DNA of 15,464 nucleotides from Phycisphaerae bacterium (lineage in GTDB: Bacteria > Planctomycetota > Phycisphaerae > UBA1845). The position numbers and the translations under genes were made by a program. The stretch covers positions 1-15,464 of the forward strand of contig JAJDDU010000167.1 of NCBI GenBank assembly GCA_029260155.1, read 5' to 3'. The notes beneath the pieces are model-generated. The model was not told where the DNA came from and did no database searches. It saw only the letters and a list, made by a program, of their open reading frames with translations. Positions 8,973-15,464 of the stretch are shown here, piece by piece. Positions within the stretch are counted from its first letter, which is position 1, and each line of letters begins with the position of its first letter.

Positions 8973-9905
8973 CTACGCCGGTGGCGATCTTCTCTCTCGT
9001 TGCCATGCGACGGCGAGAGGCAAGCCCCGGGTCAGCGGTGTTTTTGGCTCGTAGCTTAGAAGCTCGCGTGCCTTTGTCAGGTCTGCGACGTAGCGCGTCA
9101 CTTCTCCGGCACGGGTCGGTTCGTAGGTGACATCCGGCTCGATGTTCAGTGCGAGTCCGATCAGGTTGACGACGTCGACCAGCGTCGCGCCCTGGCCGCT
9201 GGCGAGATTGATTGTCTCGTCACGAATGTTCCCAGCCACCAGTGCGTCGATCCCCGCAACTACGCCCGCGACGCAGTCGTCGACGTACGTGAAGTCGAGG
9301 ATTTTCTCCTTGCCGAAGACGACAATCGGCTCCCGCCGCGCGACGCGATCGACGAACAGCGGAATGACGCGCTCCATGCGCTCCAAGTCGTTATCGTACC
9401 TTCCGTAGACGTTGCTGAATCGAAACACCAAGTGGGGCAGATCGTAGCAGCGGGAATAGGAATATACGAAGGCCTCGCCAGCGATTTTGCTGGCTGAATA
9501 CGGGCTCTCAGCGACGACAAAATCTGCGGCCTGTTCGTCGGTGACATGGCGATGAATGTCGCCATAGACCTCACGCGAGCTGGCAAACGCGATGGGAATC
9601 CCCTCCCGCCTGGCGTATTCGAGGGTCAGAAACAGCGTCTTGACGTTGTCCATGGCCCGCTCGGGATGGGTCACCAACTCGAACACCTTCGCGTTGGCTG
9701 CGAGATGCAGCACGACGTCGGGCTTGGTGCCGGTCTTGAGATCGTCCGGCGAAGCAGTCGCCAGATCGAGTATTCGCGTCTCGATCGAATCGGTCCAGGC
9801 GTTCTGGCGTTTGTCGAATCCGACGACCTCATCGCCGCGACTCAGCAGTGTCAGCCCGACGTTGGTCCCGATCAGCCCGCTCGATCCGGTAATCAGCACA
9901 CGCAT
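8973..9905 (-). CDS. NAD-dependent sugar epimerase/dehydratase (extended SDR)
   Basis: Cytoplasmic extended short-chain dehydrogenase of 310 residues, related to UDP-glucose 4-epimerase (GalE) and dTDP-glucose 4,6-dehydratase types. The dinucleotide-binding motif TGSSGLIG (residues 6-13) stands directly after the start, which is why the ATG at 9905 is chosen over one 20 codons upstream at 9965. The catalytic pair is Y136-S-A-S-K140, preceded by an SSREVYGD stretch that supplies the catalytic Ser. FRFSNVYGR after it is the usual substrate-loop region. It would act on a nucleotide sugar, fitting surface polysaccharide synthesis beside the exosortase genes. The exact sugar cannot be called. It lies 67 nt after the zinc/membrane protein gene and 30 nt before asnB. 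Confidence 0.9.
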   Translation of the reverse strand: MRVLITGSSGLIGTNVGLTLLSRGDEVVGFDKRQNAWTDSIETRILDLATASPDDLKTGTKPDVVLHLAANAKVFELVTHPERAMDNVKTLFLTLEYARREGIPIAFASSREVYGDIHRHVTDEQAADFVVAESPYSASKIAGEAFVYSYSRCYDLPHLVFRFSNVYGRYDNDLERMERVIPLFVDRVARREPIVVFGKEKILDFTYVDDCVAGVVAGIDALVAGNIRDETINLASGQGATLVDVVNLIGLALNIEPDVTYEPTRAGEVTRYVADLTKARELLSYEPKTPLTRGLPLAVAWQRERRSPPA

Positions 9906-9924
9906 GGCCCGGCGCTCCCGTACA

Positions 9925-9943
9925 GAAAGTCGAAAGTCGAAAG
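9925..9943. repeat. Short tandem repeat, heptad GAAAGTC x 2.7
   Basis: GAAAGTC at 9925-9931 repeats exactly at 9932-9938 and is followed by GAAAG. It lies in the leader just upstream of the epimerase start. Confidence 0.85.
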
Positions 9944-9971
9944 CGCCATCGCCTCGACGCTCCACACTCGA

Positions 9972-10469
9972 TCAACCGTACCGCCGTGACCACCAGATGC
10001 CAATAGTGATCAGCGAGATACCGAGCGAGCATCCGATGATTTGTTGCCGTCCGAACCCGGCGTTGCTTCCGAACGCAAGCCAGTCCGCCAGCAGCGAGAG
10101 TATCGCCGCCGCCGCCGCCGCGACGAACAGCGTCCGCGCGCGCACGACGGCGCCGAACATCAGCAGGACGGCGCCGATGAACACGCCCTGGCGCTGTTGC
10201 GATCCGAACCCCTCGCCGCTTCCGAACCTGAGCCAGTCTGCCAATACCGAAATCAGCGTGATCATCGCGCCGACGACGATGATCAAGGCGGCGTTTCCGC
10301 GGCAGCGGCGGCGTGAATCGCGGTTGTGTTCTGTGGTGTCGACGCACGCGGCGCACATGTGCTGGATCGTGGCGACACCGTCTTTCATGTCTGAAATGTG
10401 GATGGTGGCAGGCGCGCCGCACGCCTCGCACGTTGCGTTGATCCCGGAACCATGTGTTGAATCTGTCAT
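9972..10469 (-). CDS. Unrecognised membrane protein: McsA-like zinc ribbon plus duplicated membrane repeat
   Basis: I do not recognise a named family for the whole 165-residue protein. Residues 14-42 form a four-cysteine zinc ribbon, C14-x2-C17 and C39-x2-C42. With the ATIHIS and HMCAAC context it resembles the N-terminal zinc domain of McsA/UVR-type proteins. A basic stretch (50-57) follows, then an internal tandem duplication with a 51-residue period: copy one has LADWLRFGSGEGFG (76-89) and copy two LADWLAFGSNAGFG (127-140), each flanked by hydrophobic helices (about 60-76, 95-109, 113-128, 144-160). This predicts four membrane helices with the zinc ribbon probably cytoplasmic. It lies 18 nt after the exosortase stop, so it is likely co-transcribed. 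No strong Shine-Dalgarno site precedes the ATG. Function unknown. Confidence 0.8.
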   Translation of the reverse strand: MTDSTHGSGINATCEACGAPATIHISDMKDGVATIQHMCAACVDTTEHNRDSRRRCRGNAALIIVVGAMITLISVLADWLRFGSGEGFGSQQRQGVFIGAVLLMFGAVVRARTLFVAAAAAAILSLLADWLAFGSNAGFGRQQIIGCSLGISLITIGIWWSRRYG

Positions 10470-10487
10470 GGTTGGATTGGTTGCATC

Positions 10488-11390
10488 TTAGCGCGGCGAC
10501 GCGGATGCGTTCGATGGCTCCTCGATTACGAGCTTCGACATGATCCACAATTCCAGGATCAACATCAAGACGGCCAACGGCATCATCGTGAATCCGGCGA
10601 AATCGTGAAAGAACCGGTTGGCCAGTTCGCTGCTGCCGACCAGGAATAGCAACGCTGTGACCACCAGCCTCGCGGTGTTGCAGATGATTGCCACGGGAAC
10701 GCTGGAGAGGACCAGTGCGACTTTCTGCCACGGCGGACGGCGCACAACGTAGGCCAGAGTGAACGCGACCACGACGAAGGCAGTCAGCATGCGAAGTCCG
10801 CTGCAAGCCTCTGCCACCGCAAGGGGCACGTCGTCGTTGAGCACGATGACGTTCCCTTCGTTGGTCAGACTGATGCCCAAGAGCTCCAGAAAGAAGACAG
10901 CGCCGGCGGTGGCGTTTTCCTGCAGCGGCCCGGAGATCATATTGTGGATTCGACCCGGAAGCGGGACCATCAGGAATAGGAACAAGAGAAGCCAGCGGAC
11001 CTTCCAGAACACCTCCCAGCCGGTGACCAAAAGGACAACGCCGATGATGGTGAGTACGAGCGCATATCGCTCGGCGGATTCGAAGAGCCGGACAAGCCCG
11101 AACAAGCGAGCAGCCTGTGCCAAAGCGATGACACCGATTCCCCACCAACAGGCCCGACAGCGGACGCCGCTCAACCGTTTTCGATCGTTCCAGAGAAGGT
11201 ACAAGACCGCAAAGGGCACCAGCTGGCCGACCGAGTAGTTCTGGTCCGTCTGCCATTCCTTCCTGAGGCTGGCGAGCACCGGCCAGTACACCCACAGAAT
11301 CGCCCCGCCCAGCAGCAACACGATGGGCAGCCAGGATCGACCCGCAGATTCCGCGGTCTGGTGACTGGTGGCTGTTCGCGTGCGAGACAA
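10488..11390 (-). CDS. xrt: Exosortase (exosortase/archaeosortase family transpeptidase)
   Basis: Polytopic inner-membrane protein of 300 residues, with about eight hydrophobic helices by eye. Exosortases recognise PEP-CTERM-like C-terminal signals on secreted proteins and are thought to cleave and transfer them by a cysteine mechanism. The triad is complete: Cys196 in EACSGLR (194-200), Arg241 in NTARL, and His262 in FFHDFAGF. The start is a TTG with GGAG 7 nt upstream; an in-frame TAG lies shortly upstream and no ATG or GTG lies between them. It follows the EpsI-like gene by 77 nt and precedes the zinc/membrane protein by 18 nt. EpsI is a separate gene here, not fused to the exosortase. No PEP-CTERM target is visible in the window. 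The exosortase subtype is not assigned. Confidence 0.95.
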   Translation of the reverse strand: MSRTRTATSHQTAESAGRSWLPIVLLLGGAILWVYWPVLASLRKEWQTDQNYSVGQLVPFAVLYLLWNDRKRLSGVRCRACWWGIGVIALAQAARLFGLVRLFESAERYALVLTIIGVVLLVTGWEVFWKVRWLLLFLFLMVPLPGRIHNMISGPLQENATAGAVFFLELLGISLTNEGNVIVLNDDVPLAVAEACSGLRMLTAFVVVAFTLAYVVRRPPWQKVALVLSSVPVAIICNTARLVVTALLFLVGSSELANRFFHDFAGFTMMPLAVLMLILELWIMSKLVIEEPSNASASPR

Positions 11391-11397
11391 GCGATTA

Positions 11398-11401
11398 CTC
11401 C
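11398..11401 (-). promoter_or_regulatory. Shine-Dalgarno site deciding the exosortase TTG start
   Basis: GGAG (minus strand) lies 7 nt before the TTG at 11390. There is no ATG or GTG between the upstream in-frame TAG and this TTG. Confidence 0.55.
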
Positions 11402-11467
11402 AAACGCCTGCGACGGTTCGTCGGACCAGATTACTCTACATCGGCGGTCCGGCGACGGGACAACCGC

Positions 11468-12187
11468 CTATCCGCCTTCAGCCCCTTCCGCGGACAACGC
11501 GGCATCGACGGCTGAGACGAGCAGCGTTCGAATCTGCCGGGCCGAATCCGCGGCGAACGCACGCACCGCCTGTTCAGCCTGTATCGGCGAAGTGCCGACC
11601 TGATCTACGATTTGAACTTGCGCAGCATACGTCGAATCTCCACCGCCGCGCCACGCCCGCGACCGTAGCAGTGAGACATCCCCGCAAAACTGTCCATCGA
11701 CGATGTAGTAGTTGAGGACGGTCACCCGTTGACCCGCCAGCCCGCCGCGGTGGAAATCGTGAATCTGGCAGGCGAAACCAGGTTCCTCGGAAATCTCAAA
11801 ATCCTCGACGAGTCTCGTCTGATCCAGGGTCCAGCCTGCACCAGGGTAGCACACTTCCGGACGGTGTGGAGCCAGGTCGCGCAGATTCACGCCATAACCG
11901 ATAAAAAGCGCAACAGCTTCGCCCGGACCCCTGCGGTAGATCCTGTTGACATGATCGTCAGTATCAGTCGCACGCAACACGCGTTCGTCCATCACAACTT
12001 CCGAGCCAAACCACCCGTTGATCTCCAAGGGAAGTGTTGCCAGAGTGCCCACGGGAACATGTATACTCTCACTTGATCTGACGTACTCGCTTGCCAGCAG
12101 GCGGAAACCGACCCCGGAGGCGACCAGCATGGCGAACGCCGCCGCGGTAGCGGGCCAGAGGCTTGCTTTGCGTTCTGCTGCGTGCAT
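11468..12187 (-). CDS. epsI: EpsI / DUF3485 exosortase-associated protein
   Basis: Exosortase-associated EpsI-family protein of 239 residues, usually encoded with or fused to exosortases in exopolysaccharide loci. Its exact biochemical role is not established. One N-terminal helix (about residues 10-32) should anchor it in the membrane with the rest outside. The family core is visible: a GWFGSEV segment (about 58-64) and the signature HRPEVCYPGAGW (108-119) with its conserved Cys113, preceded by GYGVNLRDLAPH. The ATG at 12187 has a strong AAGGAG 9 nt upstream. It is the first gene of the minus-strand operon, with a promoter candidate just upstream. The exosortase follows after 77 nt. Confidence 0.92.
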   Translation of the reverse strand: MHAAERKASLWPATAAAFAMLVASGVGFRLLASEYVRSSESIHVPVGTLATLPLEINGWFGSEVVMDERVLRATDTDDHVNRIYRRGPGEAVALFIGYGVNLRDLAPHRPEVCYPGAGWTLDQTRLVEDFEISEEPGFACQIHDFHRGGLAGQRVTVLNYYIVDGQFCGDVSLLRSRAWRGGGDSTYAAQVQIVDQVGTSPIQAEQAVRAFAADSARQIRTLLVSAVDAALSAEGAEGG

Positions 12188-12196
12188 TGTGGCAAT

Positions 12197-12202
12197 CTCC
12201 TT
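12197..12202 (-). promoter_or_regulatory. Strong Shine-Dalgarno site of the epsI-like gene
   Basis: The minus strand reads AAGGAG, 9 nt before the ATG at 12187, which supports that start. Confidence 0.75.
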
Positions 12203-12210
12203 GCTTCGGC

Positions 12211-12238
12211 ATTATCGCGAATCGTACAAACATAGCAA
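12211..12238 (-). promoter_or_regulatory. Candidate sigma-70-type promoter of the exosortase operon
   Basis: On the minus strand TTGCTA (12238-12233) and GATAAT (12216-12211) are separated by 16 nt. GATAAT matches the -10 consensus at 5 of 6 positions, TTGCTA the -35 at 4 of 6. The transcript would start near 12204 with a leader of about 17 nt beginning almost at the Shine-Dalgarno site. Found by eye, not tested. Confidence 0.35.
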
Positions 12239-12394
12239 AGCGCCGTGTCTCCGCAGGCCGTGGACAGAGTCCCCGCAATTAGCCGATACACCTAGGCTGC
12301 GCGTTCCGCCACGCGGGCGAGAACCGCCACCTGCGATCGGCTCAAATGCGGAGTGTGCCTTGCTGGTGCACACGCTGCAGACTGAGGTTGAGGA

Positions 12395-12424
12395 TTGACG
12401 CCCGAGTGTATCTTCGGCTAACCT
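12395..12424 (+). promoter_or_regulatory. Weak candidate promoter of the lipoprotein gene
   Basis: TTGACG (12395-12400, 5 of 6 to the -35 consensus) is followed after 18 nt by TAACCT (12419-12424, only 3 of 6 to the -10). It would give a leader of about 70 nt before the ATG at 12498. The -10 is poor, so this is tentative. Confidence 0.2.
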
Positions 12425-12485
12425 TGTGGCTCGTGCCAGGGTGGGGGTCGGCACCACGCGATGCGAGAGCGCATTTCTTGCCTGG

Positions 12486-12491
12486 AAGGGG
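12486..12491 (+). promoter_or_regulatory. Shine-Dalgarno site of the lipoprotein gene
   Basis: AAGGGG inside a purine run lies 6 nt before the ATG at 12498 and supports this start. Confidence 0.55.
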
Positions 12492-12497
12492 AAGTCC

Positions 12498-15464
12498 ATG
12501 GATTGGAGAATCGCTGTGATCAACAGCGCCACGTTGAGACGTCTCGTCGTGTTCGGCTTGGTCCTATCATTCGCCGGCGTGGGTGGTTGTCCGGCGCCCA
12601 ATTCGGCCGAACCACCGCCCGATGACGATGTGGACAGCGTCGGCGATGTGACTAGCGTCGGGGATGCGGACGGCGACGGCGTTGCGGATGCCGATGACAA
12701 CTGCCGCGGATTTGACGATACACGGGATGATGACGGCAACGGCGTTCCGAATGGCTGTGATTCTGAGACGTCGTTCCTGCGGACGGACCTTGAGTCATTT
12801 GCGTGGTATGTCCTATCCGGAGAGCCTGCCGATCTGTCCGATTTGCGTGTCGGCGACGAGATCGAGCTGACGGTTCCCGTTGACGGCGCGCTGCCCCGGA
12901 CGCTTCAGCAGCAAGCGGAAGAGGAGGCGTGTACCTGTTCTTGGTCGGTGCAGCCGAGATCGGCCGGTGGGTTTGATTCCACGACCGACTGCACGACGAT
13001 CTACACGGTCGACGAACTCGGCGACGCCGTGATTGCGGTGGTCCAAACTTGCGGGGGGGTCGCGCGCGAGTTCTTCAACGGACTTCACGCCGAGGTGACA
13101 GGCGACATTGAGGTTGCGGCCGTGGATCCGAGAGCGGTCATCACGCGGCCCGTCGGTGCCGATTGCCCGGACGACACTATATGCGTGTTCGAAGGTGCGG
13201 AGGTCGTCCTGGATGGGACCGACAGCACTGGGCTTACGCTGACGTTTAAGTGGGAGCAGATTTCGGGGCTTCGTGTTCCTCTTGTGGACCCGCAATCGCC
13301 GGACGAAGGCTGCTGCAATCCCACGGCCGTCGCCGACAACGAGATCCCCTGCACGGAGCCCGAGATTTGCCGTCTCGAAGCAGTCCAGTTCGTTGCTCCT
13401 AATGCCGACGCTGAGGCGCCGGAATTGCTGCTGTTCCGACTGACCGTTTCGGACGAGCAAACGCCCGGAATCTCGCTGAGCCACTCGGCGGTCGTGACCG
13501 TGCAGGTGGAGTCTTGTCCTGAGGCCAGCGCAGTCGCGGATTCGGAAGTTGCATCTGCGGGCACTATGGTCACCCTGATGGGATCGCACAATTCAGGCGC
13601 CACGAACGCTGACTTCCGCTGGCGTCAGACCGGAGGACCGAATGTCACTCTTGTCGATCCCGACGGGGTGATTGCGGGTTGCTGCAATCCGATTGATGAT
13701 CCTGACAGTTTGTCGTCCTGCTCGAATGACGAGATATGCGGCCTTCCACGGGTTGGGGTCGTTGCGCCGAGCCTCAATAGCACACAGTCTCTCGATTTTG
13801 AACTCGAAGTGTCAATCGACGGATGCCAGGATTTCGACCTTGCGAGCTTTACTGTCACTGGTCAAGGCGGCGGCGGAGGAGGAGGAGGCAACGATCCTTG
13901 CACAGGCGTCGTGTGCAATGACAACAATCCCTGTACTACCGACGCGTGTTCCGGCGGCACTTGCGGTTTTCAGCCCGTCAACTGTAACGATGGCAACGAT
14001 TGCACTAGCGATTCGTGCGACCCCGCATCGGGCTGCATAAACACTCCTTTGGTCGCCGCGTCTTGCGACGATGGCCTGTTTTGCAATGGTACAGAGAGTT
14101 GCAACATCAGCGGCAATTGCGTGTCATCGGGCGACCCCTGTGCCCCTTTGGATTGCTTCGAGGACACGGACGCCTGTGATACTTGCGCGACCGTTGACGA
14201 CTGTCCGCTCACCAATCCCACCAATCCCTGTACAGGCAATCGGGATGACTGCGTGGCGGGCGAGTGCATTTATGTGAACCTGGCGCTTGGGACTAGCTGC
14301 GACGATGGAAACCTATGCACCGAGAACACTGAATGTAACGGTGCCGGTGTCTGCGCGAATGGAACATCGGTCATCTGCAGTGACTCGAATGCCTGCAATG
14401 GCGTGGAGACGTGTGATCCTGGATCGGGCTGTCTACCCGGCACTCCACCGAGCTGCGACGACTCCATCGCTTGCACCGCGGATTCCTGCGATGGAGCTAC
14501 CGGATGCGTCAATGCACCCGACAGCGGCCTTTGCGACAACGGACTCTTCTGCGACGGCGTTGAATTCTGCGACGCCGGGAGCGGGTGTCAGGACGGCCCG
14601 GATCCGTGCGTAGGGTCCACACCGGTCTGCGATGAGCCGAGCGACGCGTGCTTCGAGTGCGTAGACAGCGGTGACTGTGGCCCTGGAGAATTCTGTGATC
14701 TGAGCACGAACACGTGCCAACCCGGAACTCCGATAGCCGGTTTCATCAGGCGCGGCGACGATGATCCGGGGGTAATGGTCGGAACGCCGGCGACCGGCCG
14801 ATCGATCACCGTCTCGGTGCTCGACGCCGGTGGCGCTCCTCTTGTTCCCCCGGTGTCCGATACGACGAGCGACGGCACTTTCACGTTCGCGATTCCGCCG
14901 GGTGAGTTCAGCGGAGGGTTCTTCGACGGCAAGATCACCGCGACCGGGACGGATGTGAGCATTGAGGCGGACATCGACATCGTCAACCTCCCACAGGCCG
15001 GCGGCCTTTCGGACCAAATGGTGATTGCTTTCTACGACTTCTACGTCGAGCCCCCACCCAGTGGCGATGACGGCAATGACGGCACACAAACACCTGGTGC
15101 AGGGGGAGTGGGGCCGTTCGCAACAATCGACCGGGGGGTTGCCGTGACGCTACCCGGCGACACGGTCCGCGTCCAGCCCGGCGTATACAAAGAGAGTGTC
15201 CGGTTCACCAAGACGGCTGAGTCGAGCCGCCCCATCACCATTCGCGGTGAGAGCGGCGCCGCTGATGAGAGTGTCATCGTAACGGCCGAGCGAGAGCCTG
15301 GTAACTTCTTGGCCAACTCCCGGTCATGCTTTGAAATGACCGACTGCACGCATATTGTGCTCAAGGGACTTGTCTGTGAGAAATCCAAGCAGTACCAGAT
15401 TCGCATAATCAATGGTGCGAACATCACCATCGAGGATGTCGATGTGAGAGGCGGCGCGGCCGTT
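12498..15464 (+). CDS. Large Cys-rich modular secreted lipoprotein (3' partial)
   Basis: One frame stays open for 989 codons to the right edge, so the C-terminus is missing. The start has a signal peptide (RR at 14-15, hydrophobic 16-29) and a lipobox-like VGGC with Cys31, so it is probably a lipoprotein exported by Sec/SPII. In order follow: an acidic thrombospondin-type-3-like calcium motif (56-88); a beta-sandwich-like region with Cys145, Cys147 and Trp149; two PKD-like domains (about 212-330 and 335-455) related by duplication; a Gly8 linker (457-464); a Cys-rich region of CTDC-type repeats (468-740, 44 cysteines by my count); a carboxypeptidase-regulatory-like beta domain (about 743-845); and a DUF1565/right-handed beta-helix start (GNDGT at 859-863, PFATI at 873-877, PGDTV at 886-890). 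It is divergent from the exosortase operon. Surface adhesion or polymer binding is plausible but unproven. Confidence 0.88.
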   Translation, partial: MDWRIAVINSATLRRLVVFGLVLSFAGVGGCPAPNSAEPPPDDDVDSVGDVTSVGDADGDGVADADDNCRGFDDTRDDDGNGVPNGCDSETSFLRTDLESFAWYVLSGEPADLSDLRVGDEIELTVPVDGALPRTLQQQAEEEACTCSWSVQPRSAGGFDSTTDCTTIYTVDELGDAVIAVVQTCGGVAREFFNGLHAEVTGDIEVAAVDPRAVITRPVGADCPDDTICVFEGAEVVLDGTDSTGLTLTFKWEQISGLRVPLVDPQSPDEGCCNPTAVADNEIPCTEPEICRLEAVQFVAPNADAEAPELLLFRLTVSDEQTPGISLSHSAVVTVQVESCPEASAVADSEVASAGTMVTLMGSHNSGATNADFRWRQTGGPNVTLVDPDGVIAGCCNPIDDPDSLSSCSNDEICGLPRVGVVAPSLNSTQSLDFELEVSIDGCQDFDLASFTVTGQGGGGGGGGNDPCTGVVCNDNNPCTTDACSGGTCGFQPVNCNDGNDCTSDSCDPASGCINTPLVAASCDDGLFCNGTESCNISGNCVSSGDPCAPLDCFEDTDACDTCATVDDCPLTNPTNPCTGNRDDCVAGECIYVNLALGTSCDDGNLCTENTECNGAGVCANGTSVICSDSNACNGVETCDPGSGCLPGTPPSCDDSIACTADSCDGATGCVNAPDSGLCDNGLFCDGVEFCDAGSGCQDGPDPCVGSTPVCDEPSDACFECVDSGDCGPGEFCDLSTNTCQPGTPIAGFIRRGDDDPGVMVGTPATGRSITVSVLDAGGAPLVPPVSDTTSDGTFTFAIPPGEFSGGFFDGKITATGTDVSIEADIDIVNLPQAGGLSDQMVIAFYDFYVEPPPSGDDGNDGTQTPGAGGVGPFATIDRGVAVTLPGDTVRVQPGVYKESVRFTKTAESSRPITIRGESGAADESVIVTAEREPGNFLANSRSCFEMTDCTHIVLKGLVCEKSKQYQIRIINGANITIEDVDVRGGAAV
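13131..13860 (+). repeat. Duplicated PKD-like domain with matched cysteine insertion
   Basis: Two copies lie exactly 123 codons (369 nt) apart. Trp252/Trp375 align, then GCCNP (271-275 and 394-398), a third Cys (285 and 408) and a fourth in EIC (291 and 414). All four cysteine spacings are identical, while the DNA has diverged strongly, so the duplication is old. Confidence 0.8.
13899..14717 (+). repeat. Cys-rich CTDC-type repeat array (protein level)
   Basis: This stretch encodes residues 468-740 and repeats units of the form C-(N/D)DG-x2-C-T-x2-SC-D-x3-GC, for example CNDGNDCTSDSC and CDDSIACTADSC. They resemble the Dictyostelium slime-mold (CTDC) repeat. Longer CDDGLFCNGTESC / CDNGLFCDGVEFC units alternate with them. 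The repeats are irregular and not conserved at DNA level. Confidence 0.75.

Larger units (their letters stand above)
12188..12497. other. Divergent intergenic region between the epsI-like gene and the lipoprotein gene
   Basis: These 310 nt separate the minus-strand exosortase operon from the plus-strand secreted protein, so they should carry both promoters. I see one fair promoter candidate facing epsI, one weak one facing the lipoprotein gene, and an imperfect dyad, GTGTGC (12353-12358) / GCACAC (12368-12373), around a 9-nt loop. No small gene or RNA is convincing here. Confidence 0.7.

Noticed and set aside
10105..10120. GCC trinucleotide run
   Set aside because: Encodes an Ala stretch in a membrane helix of the zinc/membrane protein; ordinary for GC-rich coding DNA.
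10467..10486. Six-codon open frame (MQPIQP) whose TGA overlaps the start ATG of the zinc/membrane gene
   Set aside because: Could couple translation from the exosortase stop, but it has no ribosome site of its own and such a short frame arises easily by chance.
9829..11295. 488-codon minus-strand frame overlapping the exosortase and zinc/membrane genes
   Set aside because: Same strand but another frame, Arg-rich and without motifs; it crosses two well-supported genes.
12018..12398. 126-codon plus-strand frame reaching into the divergent region
   Set aside because: Starts antisense to the epsI-like gene, has no good ribosome site and no recognisable feature.
12212..12739. 175-codon minus-strand frame opposite the lipoprotein N-terminus
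   Set aside because: Ser/Pro-rich shadow of the Asp/Gly-rich secreted protein, without a motif.

Overview
The window looks like a GC-rich Planctomycetota-type chromosome, possibly an uncultured or Phycisphaerae-like lineage. This is inferred from three things. The first is a MoxR / DUF58 / BatA-type von Willebrand factor A (VWA) operon that includes a roughly 1000-residue VWA plus glutamine-amidotransferase-like membrane protein. The second is an exosortase/EpsI locus. The third is a very large secreted cysteine-rich mosaic protein with thrombospondin-type-3, PKD-like, Dictyostelium-type (CTDC) and beta-helix modules. There is no rRNA, tRNA, CRISPR array, insertion sequence or phage gene. All convincing genes fall into three blocks.

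Block 1 (1-7079, + strand) is a Bat/MoxR operon: a large VWA membrane protein cut by the left edge, a MoxR AAA+ ATPase, a DUF58 protein, and a BatA-type VWA membrane protein. Gaps are 30, 54 and 1 nt. In such operons a MoxR ATPase acts with VWA proteins as a chaperone or metal-insertion-like machine at the inner membrane; the client here cannot be told from sequence.

Block 2 (12187-7089, - strand) runs opposite and ends only 9 nt from the end of block 1. In transcription order it encodes an EpsI/DUF3485 protein, an exosortase with the full Cys/Arg/His triad, an unrecognised small membrane protein (McsA-like zinc ribbon fused to a duplicated two-helix membrane repeat), an NAD-dependent sugar epimerase/dehydratase, and a glutamine-dependent asparagine synthetase-like amidotransferase. 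Exosortase loci usually pair envelope protein sorting with exopolysaccharide synthesis. The epimerase and amidotransferase fit the polysaccharide side; the zinc/membrane protein is the unusual member.

Block 3 (12498 to the right edge, + strand) is divergent from block 2 across a 310-nt region. It is a single reading frame of at least 989 codons with no stop before the edge. It encodes a probable lipoprotein made of many extracellular modules. Its C-terminus, where any sorting signal would lie, is outside the window.

The most distinctive observations are the zinc-ribbon/duplicated-membrane protein inside the exosortase operon, and a duplicated PKD-like domain in the secreted protein whose four inserted cysteines keep identical spacing in both copies.
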